NCBI GenBank assembly: GCA_965372015.1
Contig: CBDVAP010000005.1
Location: 1 to 50,458, forward strand
Reading direction: 5' to 3'
DNA from: JACZSB01 sp965372015
GTDB lineage: Bacteria; Fidelibacterota; Marinisomatia; SCGC-AAA003-L08; TS1B11
Length of the DNA stretch: 50,458 nucleotides
Part shown: positions 41,026 through 49,853 of the stretch, one piece after another
Layout of the letters: each line of letters begins with the position of its first letter
Position numbering within the stretch: the first letter of the stretch is position 1
Translations under genes and position numbers: made by a program
Notes under the pieces: model-generated
The model's input: the letters and a program-made list of their open reading frames with translations, nothing else
Told to the model about the DNA's origin: nothing
Databases searched by the model: none

Positions 41026-42159
41026 TCATAGTATGGCAAGAATGATGTTGCGCAGCTGCTTCTCACCCACTTTTCTAGGATTGTTTTTCATCCGTTGCTT
41101 ATTAAAACCATTCCGGATGATAATATCGAGATCTACTTCCTGGATACCCAATAATGACAGCCGCGTTTCCAGATAGATAGCGTCCATAATATTGAGGAGA
41201 TAGTCTTTAGCTTCTTCCGGCCCAGCTACGCCAAGTATTTTGAAAATCTCTCTAAGCCGGCTGCGAACGAAATTTACACCACGTGGTTCCTGCAAGCTTG
41301 CTTCATCAACATCATGATTAAATGGTAAAAAGAAGGGCAGAGTAAGAGCGACCGCATGGCCGTGGGGGACATTGAAATAAGCAGTCATGGGATAAGAAAC
41401 GGAATGAGGGGCCGTTGTTCTCGCTATATTGATTGCTCCACCAGCTAAGTTGCTGGCTTTGAGCATATTCAATCTATGGGTTCCATTCGGATTGTTAACC
41501 GCCGGTATAATATTATCGATGATAAGCTTGATTGCTTTCCGACTTAAACCTCTTGACTTCACCGTTGAGTTGATGGACCAGTGGGCTTCAATCGCCTGGC
41601 TCAACGCATCCATTCCGCTGATTGCGGTGATGCGCCCAGGCAGCCCTTCGGTAAATACAGGATCAAGGATGGCATAATCGGGGAGCATTGAGAGGTGGCT
41701 TAATGAATATTTCCTTTTATTTATATAGATTACTGAAAAATGGGTCGATTCACTTCCTGTGCCAGCGGTCGTCGGGATCATGACAGTGGGCACTCTCCTG
41801 TGATTCAATGGCTTGCCAGAGGTCAATACTTCTTGTAGGTTGTTACTGCCGCTGGCAATGGCGATGGACTTCGCCATATCCATTACAGAGCCGCCCCCGA
41901 TGCCAATAACAAAATCGCACTTCTGCTCATTAAAGACCTCCAGGCCCCGCAAGATATCCTCAAGAGCAGGATTGACCTTGAATTCGTGGAACCTGTGATA
42001 ATCGTATCCAGCTAATATATTTTCGAGAATATTTCCGGCGTTTGATGTGTGATAGGATTTACCCCCGGTGACCAGCAATATCATTCCTGGTGAATGGTAG
42101 CTAAGTATACCCTTCAGTTTATTGACGACTCCATGTCCGATGAAAATTTTGGGGTCCAT
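41026..42159 (-). CDS. Iron-containing alcohol dehydrogenase, probable phosphonoacetaldehyde reductase
   Basis: A 377-residue group III alcohol dehydrogenase. NAD(P) binding: IGIGGGSVMDMAKSIA (about 85-100) and PTTAGTGSES (129-138). Metal site: Asp184 in SGMDALSQAIEAHWS, with His252 (TTAPHSV) and His266/268 (NVPHGHAVA). The second usual His, four residues after the Asp, is Gln188; I recall the same change in relatives from phosphonate clusters. It lies between genes for phosphonopyruvate decarboxylase and LicD, so reduction of phosphonoacetaldehyde to 2-hydroxyethylphosphonate, as by PhpC, is the likely job. No aminotransferase is present, which argues against 2-aminoethylphosphonate as product. 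Three bases separate it from the decarboxylase gene. Confidence 0.88.
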   Translation of the reverse strand: MDPKIFIGHGVVNKLKGILSYHSPGMILLVTGGKSYHTSNAGNILENILAGYDYHRFHEFKVNPALEDILRGLEVFNEQKCDFVIGIGGGSVMDMAKSIAIASGSNNLQEVLTSGKPLNHRRVPTVMIPTTAGTGSESTHFSVIYINKRKYSLSHLSMLPDYAILDPVFTEGLPGRITAISGMDALSQAIEAHWSINSTVKSRGLSRKAIKLIIDNIIPAVNNPNGTHRLNMLKASNLAGGAINIARTTAPHSVSYPMTAYFNVPHGHAVALTLPFFLPFNHDVDEASLQEPRGVNFVRSRLREIFKILGVAGPEEAKDYLLNIMDAIYLETRLSLLGIQEVDLDIIIRNGFNKQRMKNNPRKVGEKQLRNIILAIL

Positions 42160-42162
42160 GGA

Positions 42163-43293
42163 TCATGTAGCTCGAAGGTACTTCATGAGTGCCGTCTTAT
42201 TTTCAATAGGGGTAGTAGTGGGTCTGCCCAAATCCTTCCGGGCACCACACATCACCTTGATCTCTAGGATAGATGGACCCTTATTCGAATCCAGCTTAGC
42301 CAACCTGGCAATAACTTCCTCAGTCGTGGCCGCGGTATAGATTGTTTTATATCCACACGATTCTGCAATCTTAGGAATGTCGATGTTGAATCCGGCCGTA
42401 AGTTGTCCCCCCACGGAGTCATGGGCGCCATTATTGATGACGATATGCCTGAAGTTCTCCGGCTGATAATTACCAATAATGGCTAAGGCTCCCATATGCA
42501 TAATTACCGCTCCGTCACCATCAATGCAGTAAATCTTTTTTTCGGGTTTAGCAATCGCAATACCCAGGGCGATTTGCGAGGCGTGACCCATTGATCCCAC
42601 AGTTAAGAAATCCTTATGATGTCCTTGGTGGTGGGCGGCGCGATGCTCAAAGATCTCTCTGGAAGCCATGCCGGTTGTAGATATTACTACACTGTCGTCG
42701 CTGATGCCTTCAAGGACCATCTGCAACGAGCCTTCTCGTGTAAGGGGAAAGAGTTCTTCGGAAGTATTCTGTTGGACATATTTATTGAACGTCCCCTTCC
42801 GTACCAACAGCACATAGGGGATATTTGTCCTCCGGATTTCATCAACGGCCTCATCCAAAGCCTGTTCCGCTTCCTCATCGGTATCAGGCAATATACGGTA
42901 AGGTATTTCAAGAGTGGCGATCAACTGCTGCGTAATGCGCCCTTGCTTGATGTGTTGAGGTTCATCATTTTTCCCCGGTTCCCCTCGCCAGCCTACAAGA
43001 ATCAGGGCTGGGATGTTGTAGACCTCGCGGTCCAACAGGGAGACCAAAGGGTTAACAGCATTTCCAAGTCCGGCGTTCTGCATGTAAACAAGGCCAATCT
43101 GACCGGAGGATAAATGATATCCGCAGGCTAGGGCCATGGCTCCGCCTTCGTTGGCTGCAATAATGTTTCTGTCGGCCTGGGTGTGGTCAGTGATATAAGC
43201 GCAAATGTCTTTTAGTAACGAGTCGGGAACGCCGGTAAAATAGCTTATACCACGGTCAAGCAGGCTCTGGTAGAAATATTTGCAGCTAACCAT
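42163..43293 (-). CDS. ppd: Phosphonopyruvate decarboxylase
   Basis: Thiamine diphosphate enzyme of 376 residues that decarboxylates phosphonopyruvate to phosphonoacetaldehyde, pulling the unfavourable PEP mutase reaction forward. The N-terminal domain has YFTGVPDSLLKDI (18-30) and AANEGGAMALACGYHL with the cofactor-activating Glu49. The C-terminal domain has the TDP motif starting at DGDGAVIMHMG (258-268) and ending VINNGAHDSVGGQ (285-297). Related sulfopyruvate decarboxylases share this layout, but adjacency to PEP mutase decides for phosphonopyruvate. It starts 35 bp after the mutase gene. Confidence 0.95.
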   Translation of the reverse strand: MVSCKYFYQSLLDRGISYFTGVPDSLLKDICAYITDHTQADRNIIAANEGGAMALACGYHLSSGQIGLVYMQNAGLGNAVNPLVSLLDREVYNIPALILVGWRGEPGKNDEPQHIKQGRITQQLIATLEIPYRILPDTDEEAEQALDEAVDEIRRTNIPYVLLVRKGTFNKYVQQNTSEELFPLTREGSLQMVLEGISDDSVVISTTGMASREIFEHRAAHHQGHHKDFLTVGSMGHASQIALGIAIAKPEKKIYCIDGDGAVIMHMGALAIIGNYQPENFRHIVINNGAHDSVGGQLTAGFNIDIPKIAESCGYKTIYTAATTEEVIARLAKLDSNKGPSILEIKVMCGARKDLGRPTTTPIENKTALMKYLRAT

Positions 43294-43328
43294 TTACGCC
43301 ACCGGAAGTGTCGATACCCCGAGGGGAA

Positions 43329-44657
43329 TTAGGGATGGATCCCATCAGGAATGAGTGTAATGATCTCCTGCACGGCCATGCAATTGGCGGAGGCCTCATA
43401 TGCTCTTTCATGTGTCAGGATCGATAACGCCGTATCGACCATGGAAGGATAGGCGCTTCGTAATAACTGATTAGCATATATTACAATGTTCACGCCTTCT
43501 TTTATAAGTTCCTCTTCGGTAATCTTACTGTAGGTTGTGGGAACCACTGTCAGAGGAACGCGCTGATCAAACCTGCGGTACGCTCTACAAAATTCAATGA
43601 TCTCATCTGGCTCGGTGCTCTTGCTGTGGATCATAATCCCGTCTGCGCCTGCCTCGATATAGGCTTTGGCGCGCGTCAGGGCATCTTCCTGCCCTTTTTC
43701 AAGGACGAGACTTTCAATCCTTGCAATAATCATAAAATCATCGGTCACCTGGGCCTTCTTACCCATGGCAATCTTATAGGCAAAGTTCTCCACAGAGTCC
43801 TGTGTCTGTTGCGCCTCACTCCCGAATAGCGAATTCTTTTTCAGCCCGAACTTATCTTCGATAATGGCTGCCGACACTCCCAATCGTTCCAGAGATTTGA
43901 CCATAAAAACGAAGTGCTCCGGTATCCCGCCTGAATCAGCATCAAAGATAATAGGTTTGGTCGTGACTTCAAGGATATCATTGATGGTGCTTAAACGTGA
44001 GGTGAGATCCACGTATTCGATGTCCGGTTTCCCCTTGGCGGTAGAATCGGTGAGGCTGCTAAGCCATATAGCATCGAACTCCTGCAATTTACTATCCGTC
44101 ATAATATGAGTCTTTTCAGCAATCAGGCCCGTCAGACCGTTATGGGCCTCTAGAACCCGAACAATCGGTTTCATATCCAGCAGACGGCGCAATGTTTTCA
44201 GTCGTATTTCGGGAGTTGTGCCAACCTCATTGATCCTGGCTTTCAGGTAGGTAGATGATATCCCCTTTGTATAAGGTACTTCTATGAGTCGCCCCCCCCA
44301 TTCTTCCAGCATCTCGACAACCCGATCCCTGACCTGCTTTTGAATCCCTGTCTTCCAATCATCACCATGGACAACATATGCGGGCTGCAGCTCTCGGAGA
44401 TTGGGTACATAATCAAGGGTATCCTGAGGAATAACGTTTTTCACACCTTTAATGCTCTCTATGATTTCCTTACGTTGGTCATAGGATAAAAATGGCAGTC
44501 GCTTATAACTCGCGATTGCCTTATCAGTGAGGAGGCCGATGGTAACATCGCCGTATTTGCATGCCTCCCGAATGATATTAAGGTGTCCGGGATGAACCAT
44601 ATCAGCGCTCATTGCCACGTACACAACAGTATTGCTACTCATGGATACTTTTCCCAT
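43329..44657 (-). CDS. Fused cytidylyltransferase / phosphoenolpyruvate mutase
   Basis: A 442-residue fusion. Residues about 8-140 are a TagD-like nucleotidyltransferase: MSADMVHPGHLNIIREA carries the HxGH active site (22-25) and YTKGISSTYLKAR (129-141) resembles the second nucleotide motif. Residues about 150-440 are PEP mutase, which forms the C-P bond: metal-binding DADSGG (239-244) and the diagnostic EDKFGLKKNS (267-276), which distinguishes mutases from isocitrate lyases. One polypeptide therefore starts the phosphonate pathway and may activate its end product with CTP. It is the first gene of the minus-strand block. The start may be ATG 44657 or 44642; neither has a strong ribosome site. 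The region upstream is long and gene-free. Confidence 0.95.
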   Translation of the reverse strand: MGKVSMSSNTVVYVAMSADMVHPGHLNIIREACKYGDVTIGLLTDKAIASYKRLPFLSYDQRKEIIESIKGVKNVIPQDTLDYVPNLRELQPAYVVHGDDWKTGIQKQVRDRVVEMLEEWGGRLIEVPYTKGISSTYLKARINEVGTTPEIRLKTLRRLLDMKPIVRVLEAHNGLTGLIAEKTHIMTDSKLQEFDAIWLSSLTDSTAKGKPDIEYVDLTSRLSTINDILEVTTKPIIFDADSGGIPEHFVFMVKSLERLGVSAAIIEDKFGLKKNSLFGSEAQQTQDSVENFAYKIAMGKKAQVTDDFMIIARIESLVLEKGQEDALTRAKAYIEAGADGIMIHSKSTEPDEIIEFCRAYRRFDQRVPLTVVPTTYSKITEEELIKEGVNIVIYANQLLRSAYPSMVDTALSILTHERAYEASANCMAVQEIITLIPDGIHP

Positions 44658-45077
44658 ATTCTGACTCTGAAGTGAACCCTATACTTTGGGCACTTATTTT
44701 CGATTCTTGGATGTAATCCTGCTGGGTTGTTCATTCGGCGCCCATCCCCGGCATGAGCACCCCCCAATCTTCCACTCGGTTTTCGAACTTTCATCGTTGT
44801 TCAACCTCCCTGCGAGACCTCAATTTATATTGAAACAGCTGGCGCGAGCAGGATTTAATTGGAAATGGGCCGAAGGGCAAACCGCTAAAGACCAATGTTT
44901 GATACTTCCATCATTCCTACTTAATGGAGCCCAGCATGTCTCGACACAAAACACTAACACTTTCAGCTCTTGGAAATTGATAGCTAAAGCCGGGAATTGA
45001 GGCGACTATCAGCATCACCTCGGGTTGGGAGTACGGTTGACAGTGCCCCCCGCCACCCACCCGGCGTCGGGCATCGG
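44658..45077. other. Gene-free spacer upstream of the phosphonate operon
   Basis: Between the PEP mutase gene and the end of the exporter gene there are 420 bp without a convincing gene. A 104-codon plus-strand frame (44686-45000) lacks a ribosome site and protein-like composition. The phosphonate promoter should lie here on the minus strand, but no strong -35/-10 pair stands out. No terminator with a clear U-tract is seen. Confidence 0.5.
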
Positions 45078-46925
45078 TCATTCGGGCGAATCATCAGTAT
45101 TGGCATCAATAAACTGCATTTCATGCAGCTTCCGATATTGCCCGTTTAGCGAAAGCAGCTCCTCGTGGGAGCCCGATTCAACCAGCCAACCGTCATCCAG
45201 TACCAATATTTTATTTGCTCTCTGGATAGTAGAAAGACGATGCGCAATGACAATCACTGTCCGATCATGCACCAGGCGGTCAATAGCATCCTGGACTCGT
45301 TTCTCCGATTCACTGTCCAGGGCTGAGGTAGCTTCATCCAGGATCAGGATCGGTGGGTTCTTCAGCAGGGCCCGGGCGATGGCCAACCGCTGGCGTTGTC
45401 CCCCGGATAGTTTAGTGCCCTGCTCCCCAATTACAGTATCCAGACCCTGGGGCAACTCCTCGACGAATTCCCAGGCATGGGCCGCTTTCAGGGCCGCCAC
45501 CACCTGCTCGTCCGAAGCCAGTGGATCACCATACAGTATGTTATCCCTGACTGTGGTGTCGAATAGCAGGGTCTCTTGCGTGACAACCCCTATCAGGTTA
45601 CGTAGCGCTTGAATTTTTAAGTCTCGTACGTCGTGGCCGTCCAGGGATATACTGCCGGCTGTGGTGTCATACAGCCGAGGGATCAGGTCCACAAAGGTGG
45701 ATTTGCCTGAACCACTCGCCCCGACTAAGGCGACTACCTCGCCCCGTTTAATTTCAGTGTTGATCTTGTGAACTGCCGGTTTGCCGTCGCTGCTGTAGCT
45801 GAAAGTGACATTGTCGAATCGGATTGAATCGTTAAAACTGGTGATATCAATAGCATTATTTTTCTCGGTGATACCCGCTGGTACGTCCAACAGGCCGAAA
45901 ATACGGTCGGTTGAAGCCAGTCCCATTTGGATATCGGCATTGACATTACTCAGACTACGCAAGGGCTGGACCATGGCAAACATGAAGATAATGAAGCTCA
46001 TGAACTCGTCGGGGCCTACTCCCCGGCCCAGCAGTACCTGTTGCCCACCGACCCACAATATGGCTATCCCTACCGTTACCCCGATCATTTCGGTTAAGGG
46101 GGCATTCAGATTCTTGACAGTGATCCGCCGGAATACTAGGTGATAGTAACTGTCGTTCTCGTTACTGAAGCGCCGTGTTTCGCGCGCCTCACGCACAAAG
46201 GTCTTCACGATCCTGATGCTACGAAGGATCTCCTGTAATACGCTCATTACGCCGGCAATCTGTTCCGCGGTGCGCCGCGCCCGACGGCGCAGGGTGCGTC
46301 CTAGACGAGTGGTGGCCAATGCAGCCAGGGGGATCAGGGGAATCGCCATCATCGAAAGCTGCCAGCTGATAATAAATAACATGGTGGTGAATACCAGCAG
46401 GTTGGCCGGCTCCACCACCACCTTTTGAATACTCACTGTGAAGGCCCGGCGTACCAGGGCCACATCGTTCAGCACTATGGAGGAAATCACGGCCGTGTTC
46501 TGGTTGTCGAAATAGGAAAGAGACAACGATTGAATATGCCGGAATAGATCGTTCCGCAGGTCCCGGATCAAGCGGTTCTCCATAATACCGGCCGCCATAT
46601 TTTTCATATATAGAGCGACATTCTTGGTAAGGAACACCGCCAGTAGTATCCAGCATAATCTGGCCAGGGTCCTCAGGGGAGTTCTTTGCTGGATCAGCGT
46701 AGCGGTCCAGGAGCGTAGCCGGTCATAGATGGTACCAACAGGGGAGAAATCCATAGAAGTCACAGGGATATCTTCCGGACTGACCAGAATGGTATTGACC
46801 AGGGAAGCCACCATCCAAAGCGAAAGAGAATTCAACGCCACATAGATCAGGGACAGCGCCAGGGTGAGTGCGATCAGGGGCCAGTATCTGGCCAGGTAGG
46901 TTGATATGCGTCGCAGGTTACTCAC
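45078..46925 (-). CDS. MsbA-like ABC exporter (fused membrane and ATPase domains)
   Basis: A 615-residue half-transporter. Six transmembrane helices lie in about 1-320 (YWPLIALTLALSLIYVALN, ILLAVFLTKNVALYM, TTMLFIISWQLSMMAIPLIP and others). The ATPase half has Walker A GASGSGKST, signature LSGGQRQRLAIARALLKNP and Walker B ILILDEATSALD, with the switch His in IVIAHRLSTIQ. MsbA-type proteins flip lipid A core or other lipids; neighbouring LpxL-like and lpx genes support that. I prefer GTG 46925, which overlaps the TAG of the preceding gene and follows aaggga; the frame can extend to 46967. Glycan or lipid-linked phosphonate export is another possibility given the adjacent block. Confidence 0.92.
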   Translation of the reverse strand: MSNLRRISTYLARYWPLIALTLALSLIYVALNSLSLWMVASLVNTILVSPEDIPVTSMDFSPVGTIYDRLRSWTATLIQQRTPLRTLARLCWILLAVFLTKNVALYMKNMAAGIMENRLIRDLRNDLFRHIQSLSLSYFDNQNTAVISSIVLNDVALVRRAFTVSIQKVVVEPANLLVFTTMLFIISWQLSMMAIPLIPLAALATTRLGRTLRRRARRTAEQIAGVMSVLQEILRSIRIVKTFVREARETRRFSNENDSYYHLVFRRITVKNLNAPLTEMIGVTVGIAILWVGGQQVLLGRGVGPDEFMSFIIFMFAMVQPLRSLSNVNADIQMGLASTDRIFGLLDVPAGITEKNNAIDITSFNDSIRFDNVTFSYSSDGKPAVHKINTEIKRGEVVALVGASGSGKSTFVDLIPRLYDTTAGSISLDGHDVRDLKIQALRNLIGVVTQETLLFDTTVRDNILYGDPLASDEQVVAALKAAHAWEFVEELPQGLDTVIGEQGTKLSGGQRQRLAIARALLKNPPILILDEATSALDSESEKRVQDAIDRLVHDRTVIVIAHRLSTIQRANKILVLDDGWLVESGSHEELLSLNGQYRKLHEMQFIDANTDDSPE

Positions 46926-47515
46926 TATTCCCTTAGCCGTCCATCTCCCGGCCGGATGATCCGCCACGGGGAGACTGCCGGGTCTATGACTGTGCTGCCC
47001 TTGGAGGGGGGTAAACTGCCCCCATCGATCAACAGGTCGAGGGCAAACTGTTCGGCGATTGCTTGTGGGTCCTGGAGGGACGGCTCTCCCACCCGGTTGG
47101 CGCTGGTGGTAACCACCGGGTTGCTCAGGTATCGGTAAACATCATGAAGGAAGGGATGATCCGGGACCCGGAATCCAATCCGGCCGTCGGGACCGGCCAG
47201 ACCTGGGGAGAAAGTGCCCGCCTTCCGAGCAGGCAGTAGGAAGGTATAGGGACCGGGTAGCACATGAGACAATTTGTTCGCTAAGTGCGGCGGAATCAAA
47301 GCATATTCAGTCAACTGCTCGTATCGGCCCACCAGCACGCTGAATGGGCCCGGCCGGCCTTTTACCCGGACCAACCGTTCCAGTGCAGCTTCATTGTTGG
47401 CGTCGACGCCTAAGCCGTACAGGGTATCGGTTGGATAAGCCACCAACCCCCCCGCTTCGATGGTTTGCCAGAATCGACGGCCGGCGTCCGGGTGAGTCTG
47501 AGGCAAAATTTCCAT
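46925..47515 (-). CDS. Sua5/YciO/YrdC family protein (threonylcarbamoyl-AMP synthase)
   Basis: A 196-residue single-domain Sua5/YrdC protein, which makes threonylcarbamoyl-AMP from threonine, bicarbonate and ATP for the t6A modification of tRNAs reading ANN codons. Motifs: GGLVAYPTDTLYGLGVDA, KGRPGPFSVLV (the family Lys-x-Arg), LPGPYTFLLPA, GFRVPDHP and VVTTSANRVGEPS. The C-terminal Sua5 domain is absent, as in TsaC. The start is ATG 47515, overlapping the stop of the acyltransferase gene; GTG 47518 is one codon earlier. It lies between two envelope genes, and the overlaps suggest joint translation rather than a shared pathway. Confidence 0.93.
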   Translation of the reverse strand: MEILPQTHPDAGRRFWQTIEAGGLVAYPTDTLYGLGVDANNEAALERLVRVKGRPGPFSVLVGRYEQLTEYALIPPHLANKLSHVLPGPYTFLLPARKAGTFSPGLAGPDGRIGFRVPDHPFLHDVYRYLSNPVVTTSANRVGEPSLQDPQAIAEQFALDLLIDGGSLPPSKGSTVIDPAVSPWRIIRPGDGRLRE

Positions 47516-48375
47516 CACGCTGGTGGCTTAGTCTTCCACATACGGTGGAACCAGAAATATTGCTCCGGATTTTGACGGATCACCTTTTCCAGGACCGCAG
47601 TGTAGCGTTGGGTCAGCTCCTGCACCGCACCGGCCTTATCCTCGGGCAGGTTGCTGCTATCGATGCTCCTGAATTCGATGTGATAACGCCGGTCCGTTCC
47701 CAGCAGGCAGGTCGTAAAAAAGATCGGTACCTCCATCTGGATGCTGAATACGGCCCCGCCCCTCGGCCGCGAGGAAGGCTGCCCGAAGAAATCGACCCAT
47801 ACGCCCCGCTGGCGGGCATCCTGATCGGCGATCAGCCCCAGGAAACGGCCTTCCTTGAGGAGTTCTAGCATGTTCCGGGTTGAGGTCTTGCGGGTGAGAA
47901 ATTCGGCGCCGGTATCACCCCGAACCTCGTTGATAAAGCGTCCGCCCGAGCCTCGCTGGGTGACCGCTACACCGGATAACGGGTAGCCTAATCGTCCCAA
48001 AACAAGGTTTATGATCTCCCAGTTACCCAGATGTCCTGCAACCAGTACCAGCCCTTGTCCGGACTCTCGCGCTGCCCGAATGTGGCTCTCATCTAAATCA
48101 ACTATTTGTGGCAATCTCTCAACGGAATATCCAGGCATCCGAATAAAATCGATGAGCGCCTGGCAGAAATGCCGATATGTGCCGCGCAGAATAGCTCGAC
48201 GCCGGCTGGGGGACAATTCCGGGAAAGCCCGGGCTATGTTTCTTCTGGCCTCGGCTTGCCTGATGGGAAGTACCAGATACAACGTCATTGCCAGCACCCT
48301 ACCAAAAGCTAAAGCCCATGAACGAGGCAGCAGGCGTAACACTCCGGCCAGACCACGGATAAACCAATAGATCAT
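47515..48375 (-). CDS. LpxL/HtrB-family lipid A acyltransferase
   Basis: A 286-residue lysophospholipid acyltransferase-like protein. An N-terminal hydrophobic segment (WALAFGRVLAMTLYLVLP) anchors it. RRNIARAFPELSPSRRRAI, the catalytic HLGNWE (His-x4-Glu), DQDARQRGVWVDFFG and PEQYFWFHRMWKTKP are landmarks of the LpxL/LpxM family, which adds secondary acyl chains to Kdo-lipid A at the inner membrane. It heads the minus-strand operon with the Sua5/YrdC and MsbA-like genes, matching its likely role just before lipid A export. The spacer of about 120 bp upstream is shared with nfeD. A weak start site is seen at ATG 48375. Confidence 0.92.
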   Translation of the reverse strand: MIYWFIRGLAGVLRLLPRSWALAFGRVLAMTLYLVLPIRQAEARRNIARAFPELSPSRRRAILRGTYRHFCQALIDFIRMPGYSVERLPQIVDLDESHIRAARESGQGLVLVAGHLGNWEIINLVLGRLGYPLSGVAVTQRGSGGRFINEVRGDTGAEFLTRKTSTRNMLELLKEGRFLGLIADQDARQRGVWVDFFGQPSSRPRGGAVFSIQMEVPIFFTTCLLGTDRRYHIEFRSIDSSNLPEDKAGAVQELTQRYTAVLEKVIRQNPEQYFWFHRMWKTKPPA

Positions 48376-48461
48376 CTTAAACCTATAACATCGCTAAAAC
48401 CCAGGTAGCGAATTTACCGTTTCCAGTCGAAAACTTGATAACTTTTTCCGACGGAAACAAG

Positions 48462-48490
48462 TTGACTTCGAGCCTGTGGAATTCTAATAT
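48462..48490 (+). promoter_or_regulatory. Promoter of nfeD, placed for a leaderless transcript
   Basis: TTGACT (48462-48467), a 17-bp spacer and TAATAT (48485-48490) form a near-consensus promoter. The nfeD ATG begins at 48497, six bases after the -10 box, which is where transcription would start. No ribosome site is present before the ATG. Confidence 0.65.
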
Positions 48491-48496
48491 TTTACC

Positions 48497-49846
48497 ATGC
48501 GCAAAGCCATCTGCCTGTTGGCACTATCATTGTCTGCCGCCACTACCCCGGGGAAAGTGGTCTATCACGTACCGATCCAGGGCACTATCGATTTGGGCCT
48601 GCCGCCGTTCGTGGAGCGAGTGGTGGAGCAGGCCTCCACCGAGCTGCCCGCTGCCATTATCCTCGACATTGACACTTTTGGAGGTCGTATCGACGGGGCC
48701 ACCCAAATCAAGGACGCCATCATGTCCGCCCGGGTACCCACCGTGGCCTTCATCAACCGCCGGGCCATTTCGGCCGGGGCCTTGATTGCCCTCTCCTGTG
48801 AGCAGGTCTACATGACTAAAGGCGCCACTATCGGGGCCGCCACCGCTGTCGATCTGGAGGGTAAAAAAGCCAGTGAAAAGGTGATCTCCTTCATGCGGGA
48901 GGAGATGGCCGCCACGGCCGAGGCCCGTAACCGGCCCCGGGAAATTGCCGAGGCTATGGTTGATGAGGAGCTGCAAGTACCCTATATCGTTGTGCTGGGC
49001 GATACGATCTTGCTGGACGATGTGGAGGGCAGCCGGGAAGGCAAGCTGATCACGCTGACCACCGAAAAAGCGGTGAGACTGGGGATCGCTGACGACAGCT
49101 ACGACTCCCTGGCCGAGTTGCTGCTGGGGCTGGGGCTGGCGGACGCGGAAGTGATCACCTTCACGCCCAACTGGTCCGAGCGGCTGGTGCGCTTCCTTAC
49201 CGACCCCATCGTCAGCAGCCTGCTGATGACCATCGGGTTCCTGGGGCTGATCTTCGAGGTCAAGTCGCCCGGTTTCGGTGTCGGCGGCATCATTGGCACC
49301 ATTGCCCTGGCCCTCTTTTTCGGTACCAGTTTTATCGCCCAACTGGCCACCTTCACCGAAGTGCTCATCTTCCTGGGAGGCCTGACCCTGTTGATCCTGG
49401 AGGTAGTCGCTATTCCCGGCTTCGGTCTGGCGGGGATCGGAGGGGTCGGCCTCATGCTATGGGGCATGTACAAGATGTTGTTGGGCCAATATCCCACCCC
49501 CGACCAGATGGAACGGGCCTTCGTGGGGCTCAACATCGGTATCCTGGGCGCCATCATCGGCGGGATCCTCCTGCTCAGGGTCTTTGTCACCAGCAAGTTT
49601 TTCCGTAAGCACGTACCAATGACCTCTGAAGATTATAGTATAGCCGTCGGGCTTGATTCCCTGGTGGGCCAAATAGGCGTCACGTTGACGGCCTGCATGC
49701 CCAGTGGGAAAGCCGACGTCGGCGGCCGCCAGGTGAACATCACCACCCAGGGCGAATACCTTGACAAAGGCGCCTCGGTAGAAATCATTTCGGTTGAGGG
49801 GAATACCGCTTTGGTACGCCAAACCCCACCGGCAAAAAAGGAGTAA
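48497..49846 (+). CDS. nfeD: NfeD-type membrane-bound serine protease
   Basis: A 449-residue NfeD1 protein. After a short signal-like N-terminus comes a ClpP/SppA-class protease domain (about 20-230): LDIDTFGGRIDGATQIKD, the nucleophile Ser in RRAISAGALIAL, and a probable general-base Lys in GKKASEKVISF. Several hydrophobic helices follow (about 240-380, SSLLMTIGFLGLIFEV and IGTIALALFFGTSFIAQLA). The C-terminal NfeD OB-fold domain spans about 385-449 (GLDSLVGQIGVTLTACMPSG). Such proteins pair with flotillin or stomatin partners and are thought to act in membrane quality control. The flotillin-like gene lies 7 bp downstream. Transcription appears to begin at or next to the ATG. Confidence 0.93.
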   Translation: MRKAICLLALSLSAATTPGKVVYHVPIQGTIDLGLPPFVERVVEQASTELPAAIILDIDTFGGRIDGATQIKDAIMSARVPTVAFINRRAISAGALIALSCEQVYMTKGATIGAATAVDLEGKKASEKVISFMREEMAATAEARNRPREIAEAMVDEELQVPYIVVLGDTILLDDVEGSREGKLITLTTEKAVRLGIADDSYDSLAELLLGLGLADAEVITFTPNWSERLVRFLTDPIVSSLLMTIGFLGLIFEVKSPGFGVGGIIGTIALALFFGTSFIAQLATFTEVLIFLGGLTLLILEVVAIPGFGLAGIGGVGLMLWGMYKMLLGQYPTPDQMERAFVGLNIGILGAIIGGILLLRVFVTSKFFRKHVPMTSEDYSIAVGLDSLVGQIGVTLTACMPSGKADVGGRQVNITTQGEYLDKGASVEIISVEGNTALVRQTPPAKKE

Positions 49847-49853
49847 CTGTCTC

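Noticed and set aside
44686..45000. 104-codon plus-strand open frame upstream of the phosphonate operon
   Set aside because: No ribosome site, irregular composition and no recognisable motif; it runs against the likely promoter region of the operon.
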